A stretch of DNA of 7,115 nucleotides from Acetatifactor sp. (GTDB lineage Bacteria; Bacillota; Clostridia; Lachnospirales; Lachnospiraceae), in NCBI GenBank assembly GCA_024699575.1, contig JAILPF010000307.1, positions 1 to 7,115 on the forward strand, in the 5' to 3' direction. This document shows positions 1-5,818 of the stretch, in pieces. Position 1 is the first letter of the stretch; every line of letters begins with the position of its first letter. The notes beneath the pieces are model-generated. The model was not told the DNA's origin. It did no database searches and saw only the letters and a list, made by a program, of their open reading frames with translations. A program made the translations under genes and the position numbers.

Positions 1-2
1 TA

Positions 3-779
3 CCCAATAGTCCCACTAAGGTACGCGTGAAGGACAAAGTTGAGTATTTGGCGATTGCAGATATTTCGTTGCTCATTAAAACCGAAGATGAAATAGATGC
101 TGAGGCGGAGGATACCGCAGTGGCAGATGCACTTGCGGATGCGGACAAAACCGAGATCAAGGGCATGCAGAGCCATGGCAGTAATGCAAAGATTGGCATT
201 GATGTCTCCAAATGGAACGGCGAGATTGACTGGGTAAAGGCAAGGAACGCAGGTGTAGAATTTGCCATCGTGAGAGCCGGATATAGAGGATCTGTCACGG
301 GAAGTCTTGTGGAAGATCCGCTTTTCAAAGATAATATGCGCGGTGCAAAGCAGGCGGGAATTCCGGTGGGAGTTTATTTCTTTACACAGGCTGTGGACGA
401 GGTGGAAGCTGTCGAGGAGGCTTCCGCAGTCTTAAACCTGGTGGCAGAATATGAGCTTGATTATCCGATTTTTATTGATACGGAAGGGGCCGGTGGAAAT
501 GGGCGTGCGGATGGGCTGGACGCAGAACAGAGAACTCTTGTCTGTGAGGCGTTTTGCAGGACGATCGCAAATGCCGGAAAATCCGTGGGCGTTTACGCCA
601 GCAGGAACTGGTTGACCAATAATCTGCTGACGGAAAAATTGGATCATTATCAGACCTGGCTTGCAGAATACCGAAAAGTACCGCTGTATCAGGGATACTA
701 TCAAATGTGGCAGTATACTTCCAGGGGTACGGTGGACGGTATTAGCGGCAAGGTGGATATGGATATCTGTTATGAGTAA
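3..779 (+). CDS. GH25 lysozyme-like protein (muramidase), 5'-truncated by window edge
   Basis: This is a glycoside hydrolase family 25 domain, which cleaves the beta-1,4 bond between N-acetylmuramic acid and N-acetylglucosamine in peptidoglycan. Residues are numbered from the in-frame GTG at 27. The catalytic domain runs from about residue 55 to 250. It begins with GIDVSKWNG (Asp59), continues through the IFIDTEG segment (Asp151 and Glu153, the family DxE pair), GVYAS near 188-192 and MWQYTS near 227-232, and ends in VDMDICYE. The frame stays open upstream of 27 to the window edge (codons PNSPTKVR precede it), and no convincing ribosome site lies before the GTG. I therefore read this as the C-terminal part of a longer protein, and any signal peptide or membrane anchor would lie outside the window. 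Residues 20-42 form a very acidic, Ala/Asp-rich stretch that looks like a flexible linker. The stop is 27 bases before rfbC, so the two are probably co-transcribed. The GH25 assignment is firm; the true start and localisation are unknown. Confidence 0.9.
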   Translation, partial: PNSPTKVRVKDKVEYLAIADISLLIKTEDEIDAEAEDTAVADALADADKTEIKGMQSHGSNAKIGIDVSKWNGEIDWVKARNAGVEFAIVRAGYRGSVTGSLVEDPLFKDNMRGAKQAGIPVGVYFFTQAVDEVEAVEEASAVLNLVAEYELDYPIFIDTEGAGGNGRADGLDAEQRTLVCEAFCRTIANAGKSVGVYASRNWLTNNLLTEKLDHYQTWLAEYRKVPLYQGYYQMWQYTSRGTVDGISGKVDMDICYE

Positions 780-794
780 AAGAGTAATGTGAGT

Positions 795-799
795 GAGGA
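795..799 (+). promoter_or_regulatory. Ribosome binding site that sets the rfbC start
   Basis: GAGGA lies 7 bases before the ATG at 807. An in-frame GTG at 789 would add six residues (VSEDRT), but it would place this Shine-Dalgarno match inside the coding region and has only a weak purine run before it. The ATG at 807 also gives the N-terminus expected for the family (MGKITVE, leading into the epimerase core). Confidence 0.65.
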
Positions 800-806
800 T
801 AGAACA

Positions 807-1373
807 ATGGGAAAAATAACAGTAGAGACATGTGAAATTGAAGGGCTGAAGATTATTACCCCTACCGTCTATGGGGACGAGAGAGGGTACTTTATGGAGA
901 CCTATAATTATAATGACTTCAAGGAAGCAGGAATTTCGGAGATATTTGTGCAGGATAATCAATCTGCATCCAAGAAAGGTGTGTTGAGGGGATTGCATTT
1001 CCAGAAGAATTTCCCTCAGGATAAGCTTGTCAGAGTAATCAAAGGGGAAGTATATGACGTGGCTGTTGACTTGCGTGAGGGCTCTGAGACATTTGGAAAA
1101 TGGTTTGGTGTAGTACTGTCTGAGGAGAATAAAAAGCAGTTTTTTATTCCGAAGCATTTCGCACACGGATATCTGGTACTTTCCGATTACGCTGAGTTCT
1201 GCTATAAATGTTCTGATTTTTATCATCCGGGAGATGATGGCGGAATTGCCTACAACGCAGAGGATATCGGAATTGAATGGCCGGATTTGGGTGATACAAA
1301 GTTTACCTTGCTTGAGAGAGATTTAAACTGGGGCAATCTTGCAGATTATGTGAAAGCTTCAAAGGAAGGGTAA
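807..1373 (+). CDS. rfbC: dTDP-4-dehydrorhamnose 3,5-epimerase (RmlC)
   Basis: This enzyme epimerises C3 and C5 of dTDP-4-keto-6-deoxy-D-glucose. It is the third of four cytoplasmic steps (RmlA, B, C, D) to dTDP-L-rhamnose. From the ATG at 807 the protein is 188 residues, normal for this cupin-fold family. Visible hallmarks are PTVYGDERGYFMETYN at 19-34, RGLHFQ at 61-66 with the catalytic His64, the KLVRVIKGEVYDVAVDLR strand pair at 73-90, FFIPKHFAHGYLVLSD at 112-127, and Tyr133 in the CYKCSDFY segment, which matches the family's active-site tyrosine. It ends with an acidic RDLNW segment near 171-175 that should supply the Asp partner of His64. RmlA, RmlB and RmlD are not in this window, so they must be upstream or elsewhere. 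It sits between a GH25 gene and the export permease (9-base gap), which suggests that the exported glycan contains rhamnose. Assignment is very secure. Confidence 0.96.
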   Translation: MGKITVETCEIEGLKIITPTVYGDERGYFMETYNYNDFKEAGISEIFVQDNQSASKKGVLRGLHFQKNFPQDKLVRVIKGEVYDVAVDLREGSETFGKWFGVVLSEENKKQFFIPKHFAHGYLVLSDYAEFCYKCSDFYHPGDDGGIAYNAEDIGIEWPDLGDTKFTLLERDLNWGNLADYVKASKEG

Positions 1374-1382
1374 CGGATAGCT

Positions 1383-2369
1383 ATGAAGATTAGCAAAAGA
1401 GGTGGAATCATCATTTTTTTGGCGGTCGCACTGGCTATGGCGGCAGTGATTATATTGCATCAAAATCCCGGCGCGGACATGCAGGAGGAACTGTGGAAGA
1501 AAGTGATTTCCTGTGCTGTGATTGCGCTTTCCTGTGTGCTGTTTATTACTTTATACGATAAGATTACTGTCCTTCCGGTGGAGCTATTCCAGAACAGGCA
1601 TCTGATTTGGAAGCTTGCGAAGAATGATTTTAAAAAGCGATATGCAGGGTCCTATATGGGAGCAGTGTGGGCGATGGTTCAGCCGGTGGTCACCGTTGCG
1701 ATGTATTATGTGGTTTTTGACAAGATTATGGGAAGTGCCGCGGCCACTTATCGCGATGGTGTACAGGTTCCGTTTGTTCTTTTTTTAACTGCCGGTCTTG
1801 TGCCGTGGTTTTTCTTTAGCGAGGCGTTGAATAATGGAACAAATGCGCTGCTGGAGTATACTTATCTGGTAAAGAAGGTAGTGTTTAAAATCAGTATTTT
1901 GCCGATTATCAAGGTGATTGCTGCTACCTTCATCCATGGTTTCTTTGTATTGGTTTTATTGGTGGTTGCTGCGTTTTATGGATATTACCCTACTATTTAT
2001 ACGCTGCAGATTTTCTATTATAGTTTCTGTCTGTTCATGTTGGTATTGGGGATCAGTTACAGCACCTGTGCTGTGGTGGTGTTTTTCAAGGATCTTTCGC
2101 AGATTATCAATATTGCCCTACAGATTGGAATGTGGGCGACTCCCATTTTGTGGAATCTGGATAGTGTAAATGCCTCCTGGATTGTCTTTTTGAAGATTAA
2201 TCCGTTGGTCTATATTGTGAACGGATATCGGAGTGCTATTTATGAGAGACAGTGGTTTTTTGAAGATTTCTTTTCCACAATGTATTTCTGGATTGTAACT
2301 GTTGTATTGTTTGGAATAGGTGCACTGGTATTCAAGCGCTTGAAGGTACATTTTGCGGATGTACTGTAA
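1383..2369 (+). CDS. wzm: ABC-2 type polysaccharide export permease (Wzm/TagG/RgpC family)
   Basis: This is the membrane subunit of an ABC transporter that moves lipid-linked polysaccharide from the cytoplasmic to the outer face of the membrane. The 328-residue protein has the family core from about residue 68. It contains an interface helix LIWKLAKNDFKKRYAGSYMG at 74-93, then a run to about 114 (VWAMVQPVVTVAMYYVVFDK). Further hydrophobic segments lie near 129-147, 172-200, 206-234, 238-256 and 300-317. Other family hallmarks are VVFFKDLSQI at 232-241, GMWATPILW at 249-257 and INPLVYIVNGYR at 272-283. Wzm-type proteins are commonly about 260 residues; the surplus is an N-terminal segment (1-66) with two extra hydrophobic helices, about 8-25 and 41-58. 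The start is the only good ATG, although its ribosome site is poor: GGAAGGG ends 12 bases upstream, inside rfbC. The next gene encodes the matching ATPase 15 bases downstream. Role is secure; the substrate is inferred from rfbC and other neighbours. Confidence 0.93.
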   Translation: MKISKRGGIIIFLAVALAMAAVIILHQNPGADMQEELWKKVISCAVIALSCVLFITLYDKITVLPVELFQNRHLIWKLAKNDFKKRYAGSYMGAVWAMVQPVVTVAMYYVVFDKIMGSAAATYRDGVQVPFVLFLTAGLVPWFFFSEALNNGTNALLEYTYLVKKVVFKISILPIIKVIAATFIHGFFVLVLLVVAAFYGYYPTIYTLQIFYYSFCLFMLVLGISYSTCAVVVFFKDLSQIINIALQIGMWATPILWNLDSVNASWIVFLKINPLVYIVNGYRSAIYERQWFFEDFFSTMYFWIVTVVLFGIGALVFKRLKVHFADVL

Positions 2370-2384
2370 GAAGATAGAGGTCGT

Positions 2385-3686
2385 ATGAAAGAAAACAATC
2401 TAGCCATTGAAGTGAAAAATGTGCAAAAAATATATAAGCTGTATGACAAACCCTCGGATCGCCTGAAGGAGGCATTCGGTCTGGGAAAACATCAGAAAGT
2501 CAAGCTGCATCATGCACTGAATGATGTGAGTATGGAAATTCATAAAGGGGAAACGGTGGGAATCATCGGTACTAACGGTTCCGGAAAATCTACGATTTTG
2601 AAGATTATCACCGGGGTATTGAACCCTACAGCCGGTGAGGTTCATGTGGACGGAAGAATCTCGGCACTGCTTGAACTGGGAGCAGGATTCAACATGGAAT
2701 ATGATGGTATCGAGAATGTTTACCTAAATGGTACCATGATGGGTTTTTCCAAAAAGGAAATTGACGAAAAACTGCCGGATATTCTCGCGTTTGCTGATAT
2801 CGGTGACTATGTATATCAGCCTGTGAAGACTTACTCCAGCGGTATGTTTGTGCGTCTTGCTTTTGCGGTTGCAATCAACATTGAACCGGAGATTTTGATT
2901 GTGGATGAGGCGTTGTCCGTGGGCGACGTATTTTTTCAGGCGAAATGTTATCATAAATTTGAAGAATTCAAAAAGATGGGCAAGACGATTGTCTTTGTCA
3001 GTCATGATTTGAGCAGTATCAGCAAGTATTGTGACAGAGTCTATCTGTTAAATAAGGGTGTTCTATTAGGGGAAGGCAAACCTAAGGAGATGATTGACGC
3101 TTATAAGAGAGTGCTTGTTGGGCAGTATGAACTTCCGGATAAATCGGAAAATAAAGATTTATTAGAGGATGAGGAACTGCAGGCTGTGGCCGGTGCGGCA
3201 GCAGGGGGCTCAGAAATGCAGGGATATAATCCGCAGGCATTAGAGTACGGCACGAAGCAGGCTTTCATAGAGGAATGTTACCTGACAGATGACAGAGGCG
3301 TGCGCACTACAGCCATTATCAAAGGTAGTGAATTTACTTTGCACATGAAGGTGCGGTTTGCAGATGCGATTCCGGCTCCTATTTTTGCTTTTTCTTTTAA
3401 AAATGTCAGAGGAACAGAGATTACCGGAACCAACACAATGATTGAAAAGGCATATCTGGAGGGCGCAGAGGCCGGACAGGTGATGGAGATCACTTTTGCA
3501 CAGAAGATGAGCCTTCAGGGAGGAGAGTACTTGATTTCTCTTGGCGTGACGGGCTATAACAGAGATGAGTTTGAAGTATATCACAGATTGTATGATGTGA
3601 TTAATGTGACAGTGGTGTCGGATAAGGACACGGTTGGATATTATGATATGGATTCTAAGGTGAGTGTGACGACGCACACAACCTAA
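2385..3686 (+). CDS. wzt: Polysaccharide ABC transporter ATPase with C-terminal Wzt-type domain
   Basis: This is the nucleotide-binding subunit pairing with the permease just upstream; it powers export of a lipid-linked polysaccharide. The 433-residue protein has an ABC domain in the first 245 residues: Walker A GTNGSGKST at 62-70, the signature region TYSSGMFVRLAFA at 149-161, Walker B ILIVDEAL at 170-177 (Asp174, Glu175), and the H-loop histidine at 207 (VSHDLSS). The LLELGAGFNMEYDG segment at 95-108 is typical of the Wzt/TagH/RgpD branch. An acidic, Ala/Gly-rich linker (about 247-282) follows. Residues about 288-433 form a beta-rich module, including FEVYHRLYDVINVTV near 396-410, with the pattern of the Wzt C-terminal domain. 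In E. coli O9a that domain binds the capped end of the glycan; TagH of Bacillus lacks this type of domain. AGAGG lies just before the ATG with a short spacer. ATPase role is very secure; glycan recognition is inferred from the family. Confidence 0.95.
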   Translation: MKENNLAIEVKNVQKIYKLYDKPSDRLKEAFGLGKHQKVKLHHALNDVSMEIHKGETVGIIGTNGSGKSTILKIITGVLNPTAGEVHVDGRISALLELGAGFNMEYDGIENVYLNGTMMGFSKKEIDEKLPDILAFADIGDYVYQPVKTYSSGMFVRLAFAVAINIEPEILIVDEALSVGDVFFQAKCYHKFEEFKKMGKTIVFVSHDLSSISKYCDRVYLLNKGVLLGEGKPKEMIDAYKRVLVGQYELPDKSENKDLLEDEELQAVAGAAAGGSEMQGYNPQALEYGTKQAFIEECYLTDDRGVRTTAIIKGSEFTLHMKVRFADAIPAPIFAFSFKNVRGTEITGTNTMIEKAYLEGAEAGQVMEITFAQKMSLQGGEYLISLGVTGYNRDEFEVYHRLYDVINVTVVSDKDTVGYYDMDSKVSVTTHTT

Positions 3687-3698
3687 TTTCTTGTTTGG

Positions 3699-3704
3699 AA
3701 AGGA
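3699..3704 (+). promoter_or_regulatory. Ribosome binding site that sets the methyltransferase-kinase start
   Basis: AAAGGA lies 8 bases before the ATG at 3713. An in-frame TTG at 3695 would extend the protein by six residues, but it overlaps this Shine-Dalgarno match and has none of its own. The ATG is therefore preferred. Confidence 0.7.
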
Positions 3705-3712
3705 TTGATTAC

Positions 3713-5794
3713 ATGGAGCAGAAGGAGATAATCGGGAAAATTGAATTGGACTTAAGCAAGTATCCGGGTGAAGATTTGTACTGCGACGGTCAAGTGGAAG
3801 ATGAACTGCTCAATATTGTGAAAAATCTCTCTCCTGTGGAATATGGTCGTGCGATAGAGGAGAGGAAGGATTGGCCGACTTTGTATCATCTCTCGCCTCT
3901 TCGTGAGAATATTGTGGATTGGATACCCATGGGGAAGGATGCGAAAGTGCTTGAGGTTGGAAGTGGCTGCGGAGCTATCACCGGTGTGCTGGCACGAAAA
4001 GCGGCATCTGTCACTTGCGTGGATTTATCCAAAAAACGCAGCATGATTAATGCATACAGACATAGTGAATGTGAAAATGTAAAGATTCATGTAGGAAACT
4101 TTAAGGATATAGAGCCCGACTTGGACTGTGATTTTGATTATATTTGTCTGATCGGTGTATTTGAATATGGGCAGAGTTATATCGGCGGTGATAAACCTTT
4201 TGATGATTTCCTGAATATTTTGATGCGTCATCTGAAAAAGGGTGGAAGAATTATCATTGCCATAGAAAATAAATATGGATTAAAGTATTTTGCGGGATGC
4301 AAGGAAGACCATCTGGGAACATATTTCAGCGGAATTGAAAATTATGTGGATGGCGGCGGGGTAAGGACATTCAGCCGAAAAGGCTTGGAGAAGATATTTA
4401 AGAGATGCAGTGTCGGAGAATATCATTTTTACTATCCTTATCCTGACTATAAATTTATGACGGCTATGTACAGTGATGCTTATCAGCCGGGAAAAGGGGA
4501 ATTGTCCAATAATCTACGCAATTTTGACAGGGACAGAATGCTTCTGTTCGATGAGAAAAATGCGTTTGACGGTTTGGCAGAGGATGGGATGTTCCCTGTT
4601 TTTTCCAACTCTTTTATCGCGGTTATCGGTGGGGATTTTGAAATAAAATATGTGAAATACTCCAATGACCGTGCCCCTGAATATGCCATCAGGACAGAAA
4701 TCAGACAGAATGAGCGCGGAAAAATATCTGTGAGAAAATATCCCATGACCGGAGCATCAGCAGAACATGTTCGTGGGATGGCGGTTGCCTATGAAAATCT
4801 GGTGGAAAAATATAAGGGCGGAAAAGTGGATATCAACGTCTGCACGCTGGTGGATGAGCAGGACGAACTCTATGCGGAATTTGAGTATGTGGACGGAAAG
4901 CCGCTTGCGGATTATATGGATAAATGTCTGGAGAAAGATGACCATCAGGGATTTATGAATTACTTTAAAGAGTATGTGACGCGTATCGGATATCACAGCG
5001 ATTTCCCTGTCTCTGATTTTGATTTGATTTTTTCCAATATTCTGGTTTCCGGTAACAGATGGACACTGATTGATTATGAGTGGACTTTTGGAAAGCCTAT
5101 TGAACCGAAGGAATTGGCATTTCGAGCAATTTACTGTTATTTGCTCGAAAATGAAAAAAGAAATAAATTGCATTTGGATGAAGTACTTGCAGAACTGGAA
5201 ATTTCGGAAGAGGATGCTGAGAATTACAGGGAACAGGAGAGGCAATTCCAGCGCTTTGTGACCGGCGACAGGATGGCTATGGCGCAGATGAGAGACTTGA
5301 TAGGATACCGTATGATGGTGCCTCAGAAATGGATTGAACGGTATCAGGATTCTGAGAGCGTGGAGCGTGTTCAAATATATGAGGATACCGGAGAGGGCTG
5401 CAACGAGGAACAATCCTACTTTGTGAAGGATGCTTATCAGGGTAATCACTTGATTGAACTGGAACTTACGGTAAGCGGAAATGTGAGAATGCTGCGTATT
5501 GACCCTGCGTTTGACAGCTGTATGGTTAAGATTGAAAGTATGACTTTTAACGGGGAAGAGATTCCACTGAAGAAAAGAAAGCTTTTGCTTACGAACGGCA
5601 GAATCGTTAAGCCGTCGGCCAGGGAAAACTATCAGCCAAGTATCGTATTTGATACAAAAGACCCGAATATTAATATTGATTTGACGATGCTTGAGAGAAA
5701 AGCAGAGAATATTGTTACCGCACGCATGGAGATTGTACGACTTCCTTTGGAAATGGCAAAGGATATGGCAGGGGCAGCTAAAGGACTTATTTAA
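3713..5794 (+). CDS. Multidomain SAM-dependent methyltransferase with kinase-like middle domain (WbdD-like architecture)
   Basis: From the ATG at 3713 the protein has 693 residues in three parts. (a) Residues about 40-305 are a class I methyltransferase: SAM-binding motif I KVLEVGSGCGAITGVLA at 78-94, the acidic residue ending strand 2 in CVDLS (Asp104), and the late-strand segment GGRIIIAIENKYGLKYFAG at 177-195. (b) Residues about 335-475 look like a protein-kinase or aminoglycoside-phosphotransferase fold: VRKYP with a beta-3-type lysine (Lys342), AYENLVEKY with a candidate alpha-C glutamate (Glu361), hinge-like EFEYVDGKPL at 389-398, catalytic-loop-like DLIFSN (Asp437, Asn442) and metal-binding LIDYEW (Asp454). 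The usual HxD histidine is Asp435 here. (c) Residues about 550-693 are beta-rich, with MLRIDPAF at 593-600. No transmembrane segment is seen, so it is probably cytoplasmic or peripheral. Methyltransferase identity is secure. The kinase call is motif-based, and it could be an inactive pseudokinase. By analogy with WbdD it may cap the growing glycan exported by the upstream Wzm/Wzt pair. Confidence 0.85.
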   Translation: MEQKEIIGKIELDLSKYPGEDLYCDGQVEDELLNIVKNLSPVEYGRAIEERKDWPTLYHLSPLRENIVDWIPMGKDAKVLEVGSGCGAITGVLARKAASVTCVDLSKKRSMINAYRHSECENVKIHVGNFKDIEPDLDCDFDYICLIGVFEYGQSYIGGDKPFDDFLNILMRHLKKGGRIIIAIENKYGLKYFAGCKEDHLGTYFSGIENYVDGGGVRTFSRKGLEKIFKRCSVGEYHFYYPYPDYKFMTAMYSDAYQPGKGELSNNLRNFDRDRMLLFDEKNAFDGLAEDGMFPVFSNSFIAVIGGDFEIKYVKYSNDRAPEYAIRTEIRQNERGKISVRKYPMTGASAEHVRGMAVAYENLVEKYKGGKVDINVCTLVDEQDELYAEFEYVDGKPLADYMDKCLEKDDHQGFMNYFKEYVTRIGYHSDFPVSDFDLIFSNILVSGNRWTLIDYEWTFGKPIEPKELAFRAIYCYLLENEKRNKLHLDEVLAELEISEEDAENYREQERQFQRFVTGDRMAMAQMRDLIGYRMMVPQKWIERYQDSESVERVQIYEDTGEGCNEEQSYFVKDAYQGNHLIELELTVSGNVRMLRIDPAFDSCMVKIESMTFNGEEIPLKKRKLLLTNGRIVKPSARENYQPSIVFDTKDPNINIDLTMLERKAENIVTARMEIVRLPLEMAKDMAGAAKGLI
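5120..5150. repeat. Perfect 10-bp inverted repeat inside the methyltransferase-kinase gene
   Basis: The arms TTTCGAGCAA (5120-5129) and TTGCTCGAAA (5141-5150) are exact reverse complements separated by an 11-base loop. The element lies in codons for the C-lobe of the kinase-like domain. No T-run follows on either strand, so it does not look like an intrinsic terminator. It may be a chance palindrome, an mRNA hairpin or a protein-binding site. Confidence 0.55.
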
Positions 5795-5804
5795 TTTTGA
5801 AATT

Positions 5805-5811
5805 GAAGGGG
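5805..5811 (+). promoter_or_regulatory. Ribosome binding site for a TTG-started glycosyltransferase
   Basis: GAAGGGG ends 7 bases before the TTG at 5819. The frame is closed by a TGA at 5804-5806, so the protein cannot start further upstream. The first in-frame ATG comes only at 5957, deep inside the continuous coding sequence. TTG with this site is the best start. Confidence 0.65.
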
Positions 5812-5818
5812 CAGAAAA

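Noticed and set aside
27..29. GTG as the genuine start of the GH25 gene
   Set aside because: No ribosome site precedes it and the reading frame continues to the window edge, so an upstream start outside the window is more likely.
432..1226. Reverse-strand open frame (264 codons) opposite the GH25 and rfbC genes
   Set aside because: It spans the junction of two well-supported forward genes and encodes no recognisable family; it is an antisense shadow.
1414..1420. Seven-T run near the start of the permease gene (another at 1780-1786), considered as phase-variation slippage sites
   Set aside because: Runs of seven are short for slippage-based switching and both frames are intact; there is no supporting evidence.
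3240..3677. Reverse-strand open frame (145 codons) opposite the Wzt C-terminal domain
   Set aside because: The product is His/Ile-rich and unlike any known family, and it lies entirely inside a confident forward coding region.
3687..3712. Gap between the ATPase and methyltransferase genes, checked for a terminator or promoter
   Set aside because: It is only 26 bases, mostly ribosome site, with no stem-loop plus T-run and no promoter-like spacing. The same holds for the other gaps in the window.
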